Below are positions 25,492-35,902 of a stretch of DNA of 64,000 bases, piece after piece (position 1 is the stretch's first letter; every line of letters begins with the position of its first letter). The position numbers and the translations under genes were made by a program. This stretch comes from Paraburkholderia sp. Lineage in GTDB: Bacteria; Pseudomonadota; Gammaproteobacteria; Burkholderiales; Burkholderiaceae. The stretch is taken from assembly GCF_004298475.1 (NCBI RefSeq), contig NZ_SCRP01000012.1:62001-126000 (forward strand), given 5' to 3'. Under the pieces are notes generated by a model. That model worked only from the letters and a program-made list of their open reading frames with translations. It made no database searches and was not told where the DNA came from.

Positions 25492-25521
25492 GGATGACCC
25501 AGAACAATCGAGGAGCACCTG

Positions 25522-26637
25522 ATGACGTTGTCCCGCCTTACCTCTCTTTCCGTGGCTGCCGCGCTGCTCGCCTTTGGTGCGTATGCACAAGCCGACACCG
25601 TGAAAATCGCCATCGCGGGTCCGTTCAGCGGCCCGGTCGCCCAGTACGGCGATATGGTCAAGGCGGGCGCGCTGACCGCCATCGAGCAGATCAACGCTGC
25701 AGGCGGCGCGAACGGCAACAAGTTCGAAGCCGTCCTCATGGACGACGCATGCGAGCCGAAGCAGGCTGTCGCCGTCGCGAACAAGATCGTTTCGCAGCAT
25801 ATCCAGTACGTCATTGGCCACGTGTGCTCGGGCTCGACGATCCCCGCTTCGGATATCTACGAGAACGAAGGCGTCGTCATGGTTACGCCGTCGGCCACCG
25901 CGCCGCAGCTCACCCAGGGCAAGAAGCGCCAGTTCATCTTCCGCACCATCGGCCGCGACGACCAGCAAGGTCCCGCTGCTGCCGCGTACATCATCAACAA
26001 GATCAAGCCGAAGAAGGTCGCGATCCTGCACGACAAGCAGTCGTACGGCCAGGGCATCGCAACGTCGGTGAAGGGCGCGCTCGACAAGGCGCACATCCCC
26101 GTCGTCGTATTCGAAGGCATCAACGCTGGCGATTCGGATTACTCGGCAATCGTCACGAAGCTCAAGTCGCAAGGCGTGGACTTCGTCTACTTCGGCGGCT
26201 ACCACCCGGAAATGGGCCTGCTGCTGCGCCAGTCGCGCGAGCAAGGTGTGAAGGCAACGTTCATGGGGCCTGAGGGCGTGGGCAACAAGGACGTGACGGC
26301 TATTGCCGGTCCCGCGTCTGAAGGCATGCTCGTCACGCTGCCCGCCGACTTCTCCGCCGATCCGGCCAACGCAAAGCTCGTGAAGGCATTCACCGACGCG
26401 AAGCGCGACGCCAACGGTCCGTTCCAGATGCCGTCGTACGCGGCGGTTCAGGTGATCGCCAACGGCATCGCGGGCGCGAAGAGCACCGACCCGACCAAGG
26501 TCGCGGCATACCTGCACAAGAACGCGTTCAACACGCCGATCGGCAAGGTGGAATTCGATGCGCAGGGCGACCTGAAGGCATTCCGCTTCGTCGTCTACAC
26601 GTGGCACAAGGACGCCACGAAGACCGCCGCCAACTAA
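25522..26637 (+). CDS. livJ: Branched-chain amino acid ABC transporter, periplasmic binding protein
   Basis: 371 residues. The signal peptide is cleaved after AYAQA (about residue 25). The mature protein opens DTVKIAIAGPFSGPVAQYGD and has the LivJ/LivK features LMDDACEPKQAVAVANKIV, GHVCSGSTIPASDIY and VVMVTPSATAPQLT. It captures leucine, isoleucine, valine or a related amino acid for the permease encoded downstream. AGGAGC precedes the ATG. The gene is separated from livH by about 105 bp with a terminator-like hairpin. Extra binding-protein message over permease message is therefore likely. Confidence 0.92.
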   Translation: MTLSRLTSLSVAAALLAFGAYAQADTVKIAIAGPFSGPVAQYGDMVKAGALTAIEQINAAGGANGNKFEAVLMDDACEPKQAVAVANKIVSQHIQYVIGHVCSGSTIPASDIYENEGVVMVTPSATAPQLTQGKKRQFIFRTIGRDDQQGPAAAAYIINKIKPKKVAILHDKQSYGQGIATSVKGALDKAHIPVVVFEGINAGDSDYSAIVTKLKSQGVDFVYFGGYHPEMGLLLRQSREQGVKATFMGPEGVGNKDVTAIAGPASEGMLVTLPADFSADPANAKLVKAFTDAKRDANGPFQMPSYAAVQVIANGIAGAKSTDPTKVAAYLHKNAFNTPIGKVEFDAQGDLKAFRFVVYTWHKDATKTAAN

Positions 26638-26655
26638 TCGCGGCGTGTCACCGGG

Positions 26656-26691
26656 ACGCCCTGCTCCTCGTCGTGACGGGCGGGGCGTTTT
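26656..26691 (+). terminator. Attenuating hairpin between livJ and livH
   Basis: ACGCCC (26656-26661) pairs with GGGCGT (26683-26688), enclosing an inner CGTC/GACG stem, followed by TTTT. The run is short, so it is probably a partial terminator that lowers permease expression relative to livJ. Confidence 0.55.
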
Positions 26692-26742
26692 CGAATCCGG
26701 GCTTGACCGGTTTTACCGGTCTTGTCGCCGCGAGGCTTTCGC

Positions 26743-27669
<927 letters not shown>

Positions 27670-27676
27670 GGACGTC

Positions 27677-28957
27677 ATGAGTCAACCCCTTCCGATTTCC
27701 GTGGGCGCACAACACGCGCACGGCGCCTCGTCTTCGCAGACCGTCAAGGGTGCGTTCGCCGCCGCACTGGCGACGATCATCCTCACCGCGCCGGTCCTCG
27801 GCCTGCAACTCACGCTCGACGGCTATCAGGTCGCGCTGCATCAGCATTGGCGGCCCGTCTGGATCGCCGCTGCAATCGTGTTCGTGTTCCAGCTCGTCAA
27901 GCCGCTCTTCAAGCGCGCGATGCTCGGCGTGCGCCTGCCCGCGCTGCCCGCGCCCGGCGCGAAACAGCAGCGCGTGGCGATCTGGGCGCTGCTCGCGTTC
28001 GGCTTCGTGTTCGCCTTCATCGGCTCGCGCGGCGCCGTGGACGTCGCGACGCTCGCGCTGATCTACGTGATTCTCGGCCTCGGCCTGAACATCGTGGTGG
28101 GCTTCGCGGGTCTGCTCGATCTCGGCTACGTCGGCTTTTACGCGGTCGGCGGCTACACGTATGCGCTACTCAACCAGTATTTCGGTCTCACGTTCTGGGA
28201 GTGTCTGCCGCTCGCAGCCCTCGCATCGGCCACGTTCGGCTTTCTGCTCGGCTTTCCGGTGCTGCGTCTGCGCGGCGACTATCTTGCGATCGTCACGCTC
28301 GGCTTCGGCGAAATCATTCGCCTCTTGCTGAACAACCTCACGACCATCACCGGCGGGCCCGACGGTATTTCGGGCATTCCGAAGCCGACCGTGTTCGGTA
28401 TCGAAATGGCGCGCCACGCGAGCGTGGAAGGCGCGAAGACATTCCATGAGCTGCTGGGTTGGGAATACAACGGCGAGCACATGGTGATCTTCCTTTATCT
28501 GCTCGCGCTCGTGCTGGTTGCGTTCACACTCTTCGTCACGAGCCGCCTGTTGCGCATGCCGATGGGCCGCGCATGGGAAGCGCTGCGCGAGGACGAGATT
28601 GCATGCCGCTCGCTCGGGCTGAACCCGACGCGCGTGAAGCTCTCCGCATTCACGCTCGGTGCTTCGTTTGCGGGTCTCGCCGGTGCGTTCTTTGCAGCGC
28701 GCCAGGGGCTCGTCACGCCCGAGTCGTTTACGTTCATCGAATCGGCGCTGATTCTCGCGGTCGTCGTGCTCGGCGGCATGGGTTCGCAACTGGGCGTGGT
28801 GCTCGCGGCGGTCCTGCTGACCGTGCTGCCGGAAGTGGCGCGCGGCTTCGCCGAATACCGGATGCTGATATTCGGCCTGGTGATGGTGCTGATGATGATG
28901 TGGCGTCCGCAGGGCCTTCTGCCGGCAAGCCGTCCGCATGTGGAGTTGCCGCGATGA
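27677..28957 (+). CDS. livM: Branched-chain amino acid ABC transporter permease LivM
   Basis: 426-residue permease, second half of the transport channel. After a variable N-terminus with two helices, the conserved core starts at about residue 115 with [20 protein letters not shown], then [39 protein letters not shown] and [20 protein letters not shown], the ATPase-coupling loop. GAGG precedes the ATG. The stop overlaps livG (ATGA). Confidence 0.92.
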   Translation: MSQPLPISVGAQHAHGASSSQTVKGAFAAALATIILTAPVLGLQLTLDGYQVALHQHWRPVWIAAAIVFVFQLVKPLFKRAMLGVRLPALPAPGAKQQRVAIWALLAFGFVFAFIGSRGAVDVATLALIYVILGLGLNIVVGFAGLLDLGYVGFYAVGGYTYALLNQYFGLTFWECLPLAALASATFGFLLGFPVLRLRGDYLAIVTLGFGEIIRLLLNNLTTITGGPDGISGIPKPTVFGIEMARHASVEGAKTFHELLGWEYNGEHMVIFLYLLALVLVAFTLFVTSRLLRMPMGRAWEALREDEIACRSLGLNPTRVKLSAFTLGASFAGLAGAFFAARQGLVTPESFTFIESALILAVVVLGGMGSQLGVVLAAVLLTVLPEVARGFAEYRMLIFGLVMVLMMMWRPQGLLPASRPHVELPR

Positions 28958-29724
28958 GCGCTGAACAGTTGTTGAAAGTATCGGGCCTGCAAATGCGCTT
29001 TGGCGGCCTGCTCGCCGTCGACGGAATTGAATTCGATGTGCGCGCAAACGAAGTGTTCGCGATCATCGGCCCGAACGGCGCGGGCAAAACGACGGTGTTC
29101 AACTGTGTCGGCGGTTTTTATAAACCCACTGCGGGCGACATCCGCCTGCAGGGCCAGGCGATCACCGGCTTGCCGAGCCATCAGGTGGCGCGGCGCGGTC
29201 TCGTGCGCACGTTCCAGAATATTCGTCTGTTCCGGCAACTCACGGTGCTGGAGAACCTGATGGTTGCCCAGCATCTCAAGGTCAACCGCAACATCCTGAG
29301 CGGCCTGTTCACGACGCCCGCGTATCGCCGCGCCGAGCGTGCGGCGCTCGAACACGCAGCGCAGTGGCTCGATCGCGTGGGCCTGACGAGCGTGGCGAAC
29401 CGCGAGGCGGGCACGCTCTCGTACGGTCACCAGCGTCGGCTCGAAATTGCGCGCTGCATGATTACCCGGCCGCGCCTGCTGATGCTCGACGAACCTGCCG
29501 CGGGCCTGAACCCGCAGGAGAAGATCGAACTGCAGGAGATGGTGGATGGATTGCGCAACGAATTCGGTATTTCGGTGCTCCTGATCGAACATGACATGAG
29601 TCTCGTGATGGGCGTGTCGGACCGCATTCTCGTGATGGAGCACGGCAAGCCGATCATGATCGGCAAACCCGACGAAGTGCGCAACGACCCGCGCGTGATC
29701 AAGGCGTATCTCGGAGAGGACTGA
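28954..29724 (+). CDS. livG: Branched-chain amino acid ABC transporter ATP-binding protein LivG
   Basis: 256-residue ATPase with Walker [10 protein letters not shown], a Q-loop in [11 protein letters not shown], the LivG-type insertion at about 105-130, a signature degenerated to [12 protein letters not shown], Walker [13 protein letters not shown] and the H-loop [10 protein letters not shown]. The signature differs from canonical LSGGQ in the way usual for LivG. Start and stop overlap livM and livF by 4 and 1 bases, showing tight coupling. Confidence 0.92.
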   Translation: MSAEQLLKVSGLQMRFGGLLAVDGIEFDVRANEVFAIIGPNGAGKTTVFNCVGGFYKPTAGDIRLQGQAITGLPSHQVARRGLVRTFQNIRLFRQLTVLENLMVAQHLKVNRNILSGLFTTPAYRRAERAALEHAAQWLDRVGLTSVANREAGTLSYGHQRRLEIARCMITRPRLLMLDEPAAGLNPQEKIELQEMVDGLRNEFGISVLLIEHDMSLVMGVSDRILVMEHGKPIMIGKPDEVRNDPRVIKAYLGED

Positions 29725-30425
29725 TGCTGAAGCTGGAAAAGGTCCATACCCACTACGGCGCGGTGGAAGCGCTCGCGGGCGTGTCGATCGAAGTGAACAG
29801 GGGTGAGATCGTCACGCTGATTGGCAGCAACGGCGCGGGCAAGACCACGCTCATGATGACGGTGTGCGGCACGCCGCGCGCCTCGTCGGGGCGCGTGTCG
29901 TTCGAAGGCGAGGACATCACGCGCATGCCGACGCACGAGATCATGCGGCTTGGCATGGCGATTTCGCCGGAAGGCCGCCGCGTGTTCCCGAGCCTCACGG
30001 TGCTCGAAAATCTGCAGATGGGCGGCTTTTTCTCGTCGCACGACAAAATCGAGGCCGGCATCGAGCACGTCTTCACGCTGTTTCCGCGGCTGAACCAGCG
30101 CGCGAAGCAGCGGGCCGGCACGATGTCGGGCGGCGAGCAGCAGATGCTTGCAATCGGCCGCGCGCTCATGAGCCGTCCGCGTCTCTTGCTGCTCGACGAA
30201 CCCACGCTCGGCCTCGCGCCGCTCGTGATCGCTCAGATCTTCGACATCATTCGCACGATCCGCGATGAAGGCGTAACGGTGTTCCTCGTCGAGCAGAACG
30301 CGAACAAGGCGCTTCACGTGGCCGATCGCGGCTATGTGCTGGAGAACGGGCATGTCGTGCTCGCCGACTCCGCGGACAACCTGCTCGCGAACGACAACAT
30401 CAAGCGCGCCTATCTGGGCGGCTAG
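29724..30425 (+). CDS. livF: Branched-chain amino acid ABC transporter ATP-binding protein LivF
   Basis: 233-residue ATPase partner of LivG: Walker A GSNGAGKTT, Q-loop AISPEGRRVFPSLTVLENLQ, signature MSGGEQQMLAIGRAL, Walker B LLLLDEPTLGLAP and H-loop FLVEQNANKAL. Last gene of the operon; its ATG shares a base with the livG stop (TGATG). A strong intrinsic terminator begins about 55 bp downstream. Confidence 0.92.
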   Translation: MLKLEKVHTHYGAVEALAGVSIEVNRGEIVTLIGSNGAGKTTLMMTVCGTPRASSGRVSFEGEDITRMPTHEIMRLGMAISPEGRRVFPSLTVLENLQMGGFFSSHDKIEAGIEHVFTLFPRLNQRAKQRAGTMSGGEQQMLAIGRALMSRPRLLLLDEPTLGLAPLVIAQIFDIIRTIRDEGVTVFLVEQNANKALHVADRGYVLENGHVVLADSADNLLANDNIKRAYLGG

Positions 30426-30481
30426 TTTCGCCCACGGCAGCGACCGATCAGTAAGCCTTCGGTCTCTGCAAGCCGTACGCC

Positions 30482-30531
30482 ACGCCCGCGCGTGCCACCG
30501 TTCCATGAACGGCGGCACGCGCGGGCGTTTT
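30482..30531 (+). terminator. Strong rho-independent terminator of the liv operon
   Basis: 15-bp perfect outer stem (30482-30496 with 30514-30528) continued by CCGTTC/GAACGG around a CAT loop, then TTTT. It is one of the most stable hairpins in the window. Confidence 0.9.
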
Positions 30532-30773
30532 CGCATACGCCGTCTTGCGCAATTCACCATCGTAGATCGCGTCGATCAGTTTCCTTCAAATTGCTTTCAA
30601 TTGGATGCGGTTGGATTTTCGCTTTGAAAAGATGCATGCTCATGACTGGACAAGCGGGCTGCGCTCACCATAATTGAGCGTCCCTGATTGCGCGCCACTT
30701 AACGAGTGGCCGAAGAGGCTGCGCGCACACGCAACGGTGCGCCTGCGCGCGCGTTTTACCGGAGAGTCACTGG
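30532..30773. other. Promoter region of the DUF4337 gene
   Basis: The rest of the 348-bp gap after livF. It contains GGAGAG just before the ATG at 30774; no other motif was recognised. Confidence 0.35.
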
Positions 30774-31367
30774 ATGCCTGAAGAATACGAAGTGCATGGG
30801 CCGCACGATCACGCGGTCGAACATGCTGCGAGCGGTCACGGCGCGCATGGTGAAACCGATTCGTTCGCGGGCCGTATGGCGGTGATGACGGCGATTCTCG
30901 CGTCGATCGGCGCGATCTTCGCGTACCAGAGCGGGACGAGCGAAAATCTGGCGCTCTATTACAAGAACGAGGCGGCGATCCGCAAGACCGAGGCCGCAAA
31001 CCAGTGGGCGTACTACCAGGCGAAAGGCGAGAAAGAAAATCTTGCGGCACTGGGTGCGGCGCTCTCGGCCAATGCCAGCGAAGCGCAGCGCCGCTTCGCC
31101 GCCGATGTCGATCGTTATCGCCAGCAGAAGGAGCCGATACGCGCGAAGGCCGAAGCCATCGAACGAGAAGTGGCGCTCGACGATGCGCGCAGCGAAACGC
31201 TCATGCACGGCCATCATCGCTGGGCGCAGGCCACGACGGCCATTCAGATCTCGATTGCGCTCACGGCGATTACGCTGCTCACGCGCCGCCGCTGGCTGCT
31301 TTACACCTCGATGGGGATGGCCGCCGGGGGCGTGGTGCTTGGCGCACTGGCGTTCTCTTCGGCTTGA
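30774..31367 (+). CDS. DUF4337 membrane protein
   Basis: 197 residues. A His-rich cytoplasmic N-terminus (about seven His in residues 8-26) is followed by a membrane helix (MAVMTAILASIGAIFAYQSG). A long alpha-helical coiled segment (60-150) contains TEAANQWAYYQAKGEKENL, and two C-terminal helices (IALTAITLLT, MGMAAGGVVLGALAF) close the protein. This matches the DUF4337 family, of unknown function. The histidine cluster could bind metal, which is speculation. It converges on the next gene with a 26-bp gap. Confidence 0.75.
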   Translation: MPEEYEVHGPHDHAVEHAASGHGAHGETDSFAGRMAVMTAILASIGAIFAYQSGTSENLALYYKNEAAIRKTEAANQWAYYQAKGEKENLAALGAALSANASEAQRRFAADVDRYRQQKEPIRAKAEAIEREVALDDARSETLMHGHHRWAQATTAIQISIALTAITLLTRRRWLLYTSMGMAAGGVVLGALAFSSA

Positions 31368-31393
31368 TCATGCTTGACGTTATGCGGCGCGCG

Positions 31394-31837
31394 TCAGCCG
31401 CCGCAGACTATAGCCGTGAGCAGCATCGGCACGACGGTTTGCACCGTTGCATCGCTGTTGGCCTGGCTCAGCCGTAGCCGTACCGAATCTTCGGATGCGG
31501 ACACCACCACACCATAAAGCGGTGAATCGATTTCTTTGCCCGAGCCGTGGTGAAAGAGTGCGTCGTCGTGCGCGTAGCCGAGCACCATGTAAATCGGAAA
31601 GCCGAACGCACGGAGCTGGCGACCATGAACGGGCCGGAATGCGTTGACCGAATTCTCCTCGACCCGGCTGGGCTTCGCATCGATCGATTTCTCGTGGATC
31701 AGCGATGAGATGAACGTATGCGGATTCGACGTGCAATCGAAGTGCTCGTCGCGATGCTCGGCGTGCGCGAATGCCGGAACCAGCATCGCAGCGAGGCCCG
31801 CGAAGAGTGTGACAACGGGAGTTCTGTGCTTGCTCAT
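31394..31837 (-). CDS. Secreted hypothetical protein
   Basis: Not recognised. 147 residues with a clear signal peptide (VVTLFAGLAAMLVPAFAHA, cleaved at about 26). The mature part has two cysteines (in FDCTSNPH and near the C-terminus in IVCGG) that could form a disulfide, and a region FGFPIYMVLGYAHDDALFHH. The ATG at 31837 is chosen because it puts the signal at the N-terminus. Probably periplasmic. Confidence 0.6.
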   Translation of the reverse strand: MSKHRTPVVTLFAGLAAMLVPAFAHAEHRDEHFDCTSNPHTFISSLIHEKSIDAKPSRVEENSVNAFRPVHGRQLRAFGFPIYMVLGYAHDDALFHHGSGKEIDSPLYGVVVSASEDSVRLRLSQANSDATVQTVVPMLLTAIVCGG

Positions 31838-31998
31838 AGCCGTGACGACTGAAACACCCCGGAAACTCTTTCGACATTCCGGCTGCATTCATGTTCAACG
31901 GCGCGCGGCACAAAATTTGCGCGCGTGCCTTGCCGTGCCACTGATTGTGGCACGACAGGGGGGTGCTAGCGCAAGCATGTTATCAATGTGAACGGGCT

Positions 31999-32460
31999 CT
32001 ACAGCATCGATTTTGCCTGGGCCAGGATCTTGTCGCAGACCTGGCGCGTGGCGGCTTGCTTGAGTCCGCTGCCCGAGAGATCGAGCTTCGAGCCGTTGCC
32101 GGCGGTCAGAATGCCGCTGCTGCCTTGCTGGTAGCCGGTGTCCGTCGTGTTTGCGCCACCGGGCAGCTTGCTGAGCAGCGAGTCCTTGACGCTGCCCGCA
32201 GCATCGGCGTTCAGATAATTGTTCTTGATGCAGTACTGGAGCAGGCCGGTCACATTGCCGACGCTGTTCGACGTGACGGAAGCGCCGGAGAGTGCACTGC
32301 CGAGATTGCCGGCATTGCCGAGATTGCCGAGTGCATTCCCGGCCGAGCCGCCCGTTGTGCCCTGGTTCAGCAGGTTGCCGAGCTGGGCATGTGCGGCCGG
32401 CAAGGGCAGGACAAGGCCGATGGCGAGCGCTGCGGCGAGGCGCGGTACAAACGTTTGCAT
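31999..32460 (-). CDS. DUF2501 (YjjA-like) secreted protein
   Basis: 153 residues: a signal peptide to about residue 26, a Gly/Asn/Ser-rich low-complexity segment (28-65), then the DUF2501 core LLQYCIKNNYLNADAAGSVK, DSLLSKL and AATRQVCDKILAQAKSML with a conserved cysteine pair. Function unknown; expected in the periplasm. GGAGG lies six bases before the ATG. A TATAGT box lies about 40 bp upstream on the reverse strand and may be its -10. Confidence 0.78.
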   Translation of the reverse strand: MQTFVPRLAAALAIGLVLPLPAAHAQLGNLLNQGTTGGSAGNALGNLGNAGNLGSALSGASVTSNSVGNVTGLLQYCIKNNYLNADAAGSVKDSLLSKLPGGANTTDTGYQQGSSGILTAGNGSKLDLSGSGLKQAATRQVCDKILAQAKSML

Positions 32461-33060
32461 ACACGAACCTCCGAGGTGAGCCGATGATTTATCACTATAA
32501 ACGGATTCGTTTTTACGCTGCGCCTGGGTTGCCGCAGCGTTGGACAGCGTCGGCGGCGGCGGGCGAGGTGCAACCCGCGCAGCCACCCATGTTGTCATTC
32601 AATGTCATCGTTCTGTCGTTGGTTGTGATCGCAACAGCACGAGATAATCGGTCGAGGTAAAACGCACGCTTTACCTGCTGCGACGGAGGCCACTCGCATA
32701 CCGCCCATGCGGCGTAGCGAATCGCAAAGCAGGAAGAAATGCCGTACTTACAGGTGCATTTCGGCAAAATTCACGCTTTTTATGCCCTCAGTTTGTTTCT
32801 AACCGTAACACTTATTTCGGCCCTCCTCAGTGGCCGGTTTCAGGTGGTATGCTTCCCGCACAATTTCTCCCGTGCACGAGTGAGACCACGTTCTTTGCGT
32901 CACTACCGTGAATACGCGCACTTCCTGAGTGCAGCGTCTGACGCAAATGAGCCATGCATACAAGCAAATGGTGCAACCGAGTATTCCCGCGCGAATCAGC
33001 CATGGTTCGCGCGCGGATGCTTTGTCACTGCAGCCATGGTCCGGCTGCGTGGAGAACAGC
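32461..33060. other. Divergent 600-bp region upstream of the DUF4096 gene
   Basis: Contains the promoter of the DUF2501 gene and an unusually long upstream region for the DUF4096-domain gene, partly AT-rich (32750-32880). No gene with credible start signals was found; an in-frame extension of the DUF4096 gene from 32929 is unlikely, since GGAGA precedes the ATG at 33061. Confidence 0.4.
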
Positions 33061-34320
33061 ATGAATTTCGAAGAACTGAGCGATGACGAGTGGATGATGG
33101 TGTCGTCGCTCGTATCCGATGAACCGCCCATTCGAATCAATCGCCGCGGCCGACCTCGTGCGGAGCCGCGGGTCGTGGCCAATGCGGTGTTGTGGATTTT
33201 GACCACGGGTGAATCGTGGTCGCGCCTGCCCGCGCGCTATCCTTCCGGGCCCACCTGCCGCCGCCGTTTCGACGAATGGCACGCGAGCGGCACGCTCGTC
33301 GAAATCGTTCAACGGCTCACACAGAGCGGGCGTAGTTTCGTCTACGTCCCCGAACCCCCACAGCCTGTCGCAGAGACTGTCGCCGCGATTGCCGATGAAA
33401 CGGATCCCGACGATGGATTGCCTGCTGTGTACTGGAAGAGTCCGGAAGCATGGCAGGCACCCGCAAGCATGGCCGATGCGCCGCTTGCCGATCCGATCGA
33501 AAGCATGACGCGCCAGCTCGTGGCCGCGGAGCCGCCCGTTCTCGCGCACGACGCGCTGCACGCTGCGCCGGGGCACGCGCGCAAGCGCGCGCCTGTACCC
33601 GTTGCATCCGCATCCGTTCCTGTACCGCGCGACGAAAGTCCCGTGGCGGCGCGTAGTACGACGTGGACGAACCGTACGCCGCACCTGGCGCAGGTTGCCG
33701 AATGGCGCGGTTATGTGATGAAACTGACGGTGCAGCCGGTGCGCAACCGCATGTATCGTGCGGCCGTGGAGATCCTCAAGGACAACCAGCGCGTCGAGCG
33801 TTCCGGGTTAATCGGTCCGCCGTTCCAGGACCGCGACGCGGCGAAACACTTCGCATTGGACTGGGGGCGTGACTGGATCGAACGCGAGTGCGGCGGCGAA
33901 CCTGCTGTGCAGGCCGCAGCGCCCGGCCAAAATACGGCCGGTGCGGCGGTCGCACACGCGCCCGCCAATGCGGTCGTTACGCGCTCCGTGCATGTTGCGA
34001 CAAATGCGGTGGCAAACGTGGCGACAAACGTGGCGACAAACGTGGCGACAAACGTGGCGACAAGCGCGGTGGCGAATGCGGTGCAAAACGTGGCGCCAAA
34101 CGTAGTACCCAGCACGGTGGCAGACGCAGTGGCAAGCGCGATGGCCACCACGGGTGCGCCCGCCAATGCACGTCTCGTGCCGCTGCAACGCTTTACCGCA
34201 TCCGGCACGCTGGTGTCGGCCAACGACAGGCGCGATAGCGGCGCTGAGGCGAGCCGTTCCTCCGAGCGTCGCACCGCCGATCCGCAATACAGACCTCGCA
34301 CGCGGGCCCACGCAGGCTGA
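33061..34320 (+). CDS. DUF4096 (transposase-type DNA-binding) domain protein beside the polysaccharide cluster
   Basis: 419 residues, no full match recognised. Residues 1-80 resemble the DUF4096 helical domain that opens IS5-family transposases: LSDDEWMMVSSLV, RGRPRAEPRVVANAVLWIL, SWSRLPARYPSGPTCRRRFD. No DDE catalytic domain follows. A second conserved-looking block at about 215-280 (KLTVQPVRNRMYRAAVEIL, then PPFQDRDAAKHFALDWGRDW) resembles small Burkholderia domains. The tail is Ala/Val/Asn-rich with a VATN repeat. GGAGA precedes the ATG. It is probably a domesticated DNA-binding protein, perhaps a regulator of the neighbouring genes; that role is inference. Confidence 0.65.
   Translation: MNFEELSDDEWMMVSSLVSDEPPIRINRRGRPRAEPRVVANAVLWILTTGESWSRLPARYPSGPTCRRRFDEWHASGTLVEIVQRLTQSGRSFVYVPEPPQPVAETVAAIADETDPDDGLPAVYWKSPEAWQAPASMADAPLADPIESMTRQLVAAEPPVLAHDALHAAPGHARKRAPVPVASASVPVPRDESPVAARSTTWTNRTPHLAQVAEWRGYVMKLTVQPVRNRMYRAAVEILKDNQRVERSGLIGPPFQDRDAAKHFALDWGRDWIERECGGEPAVQAAAPGQNTAGAAVAHAPANAVVTRSVHVATNAVANVATNVATNVATNVATSAVANAVQNVAPNVVPSTVADAVASAMATTGAPANARLVPLQRFTASGTLVSANDRRDSGAEASRSSERRTADPQYRPRTRAHAG
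34018..34065 (+). repeat. 12-bp in-frame tandem repeat, four copies
   Basis: GTGGCGACAAAC repeated at 34018-34029, 34030-34041, 34042-34053 and, with one base changed, 34054-34065. It encodes VATN units in the low-complexity tail of the DUF4096 protein. Confidence 0.9.
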
Positions 34321-34384
34321 TACGCGGGCCCGATACATCGCGGCTCGCGGCGCATTTGCGCCGCGTTCGCTCATGCCTGGCCGC

Positions 34385-35902
34385 TTATTGCCGGCCATAT
34401 TGATCGTCAAGACGCACGATATCGTCCTCGCCAAGGTACGAACCCGACTGCACTTCAATGATTTCGAGCGGCATTTTGCCGGGGTTTTCGAGCCGATGCG
34501 CGACGCCGAGCGGAATGTAGGCCGATTCGTTCTCGGACACGATAAAGCGCTCTTCACCGCGCGTGACGAGCGCCGTGCCGCGTACGACAACCCAGTGCTC
34601 GGCGCGATGATGATGCATCTGTAGCGACAGGCGTGCGCCCGGATCGACGACGATGCGCTTGACCTGGAAGCGTTCGCCGCCGTCGACGCAGTCGTAATGT
34701 CCCCACGGGCGCTGCACGAGCCGATGCGTGACGGCCTCGCTGCCGTGCTGCGCACGAATGCGTTGCACGACCTTCTTCACGTCCTGCGAGCGCGAACGGT
34801 CGGCGACGAGCACGGCATCCGCCGTCTCGACGACGATGAGATCCTGGGTGCCGAGGCATGCAACCAGCCGTCCATCCGAATGCGCGAACGTATCGCTGGC
34901 GCCTTCGAACATCACGCGCCCGTGCGCCACGTTGCCCTCGTTGTCCTTCGGCGACACTTGCCACACCGTGTCCCACGAACCGAGATCGGTCCAGCCCGCC
35001 GTGAGCGGTACGACCACGGCGGTTGCCACAGACGGATCGGTCGCGAGCGGCTCCATGACCGCGTAGTCGATCGAGTTCGACGGCGCGTGTTCGAACGCCT
35101 CGCGTCCGACGCGAAAGAAATCGCCGTCGCTGCTGCCGCTTTCGGTCGCGGCGACACAGGCCTCGTATATCGCGGGCTGGAAATGGCGGATCGCCTTCAG
35201 CCACGTGGTTGCGCGCACAATGAAGATGCCGCTGTTCCACCAGTAGCTCTTCGACGCGACGTACTGCTTCGCCAGTTCGAAATAGGGCTTTTCGACAAAA
35301 CCGTTCAGGCGCCGCGCGCCATCGGGAGCGGCTGCGGCCAGCGGCTCGCCGACGTGAATGTAGCCATAGCCCACTTCGGGGCGGGTCGGCACGATACCCA
35401 TCGTGACGATCTGTCCCGCCGCCGCATGACGCACGCCCTCGGCTACGGCGGCCTGGAATGCGCCGAGATCGGCGAGCGCGTGATCGGCGGGCATCACGAC
35501 GAGAATGCCGTCCTGCTGTTCGGCAACGACCGAAAGCGCGGCGATCGTCAGCGCGGGCGCGGTGTCGCGGCCCACTGGCTCGAGGATGAGACGCGCACGC
35601 TTGCCTTCGTGCCGCACCTGCTCGGCGGTCGTGAAACGATGCTCTTCGTTGCACACGATCAGCAACTGATCCGCAAGCGTGACCTGTTCGGCCAGTGCAT
35701 CGAGGCGTCCCGCCGTCTCGGCGAGCAGCGACCGTTCGCCGACGAGGTTGATCATTTGCTTGGGGTACTGCTCGCGTGACAGGGGCCACAGCCTCGAACC
35801 CGCGCCGCCTGCCAGCACCACGGGGCAGACCTGCAGTGTGCTGCGCGAATCGCCGCGTTCGGCCTTGCGCACCGTAGCTGTTGCGGAACCCGTTTCCATC
35901 AT
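34385..35902 (-). CDS. manC: Mannose-1-phosphate guanylyltransferase / mannose-6-phosphate isomerase (BceA-like)
   Basis: 505-residue bifunctional enzyme making GDP-mannose. The nucleotidyltransferase domain has AGGAGSRLWPLSRE (31-44), MPADH (137-141) and FVEKP (202-206). The C-terminal cupin isomerase domain has RPWGHYDCVDGGERFQVKRI, LQMHHHRAEHWVVV and YIPLGVAHRLENPG, including metal-binding His residues. GGAGAG lies before tandem ATGs at 35902/35899. It corresponds to bceA of cepacian clusters but is read away from bceB across a 495-bp divergent region. It supplies GDP-mannose for mannose transfer and for the gmd reaction. Confidence 0.92.
   Translation of the reverse strand: MMETGSATATVRKAERGDSRSTLQVCPVVLAGGAGSRLWPLSREQYPKQMINLVGERSLLAETAGRLDALAEQVTLADQLLIVCNEEHRFTTAEQVRHEGKRARLILEPVGRDTAPALTIAALSVVAEQQDGILVVMPADHALADLGAFQAAVAEGVRHAAAGQIVTMGIVPTRPEVGYGYIHVGEPLAAAAPDGARRLNGFVEKPYFELAKQYVASKSYWWNSGIFIVRATTWLKAIRHFQPAIYEACVAATESGSSDGDFFRVGREAFEHAPSNSIDYAVMEPLATDPSVATAVVVPLTAGWTDLGSWDTVWQVSPKDNEGNVAHGRVMFEGASDTFAHSDGRLVACLGTQDLIVVETADAVLVADRSRSQDVKKVVQRIRAQHGSEAVTHRLVQRPWGHYDCVDGGERFQVKRIVVDPGARLSLQMHHHRAEHWVVVRGTALVTRGEERFIVSENESAYIPLGVAHRLENPGKMPLEIIEVQSGSYLGEDDIVRLDDQYGRQ

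Larger units (their letters stand above)
24777..25521. other. Long upstream region of the liv operon
   Basis: 745 bp without a convincing gene. Open frames here have poor start signals. The last 90 bp hold two perfect inverted repeats listed separately. The length suggests complex control of the transporter operon or a long leader. Confidence 0.45.

Noticed and set aside
33061..34320. Intact insertion sequence at the DUF4096 gene
   Set aside because: There is no DDE transposase domain, no terminal inverted repeat pair and no target duplication that I can see.
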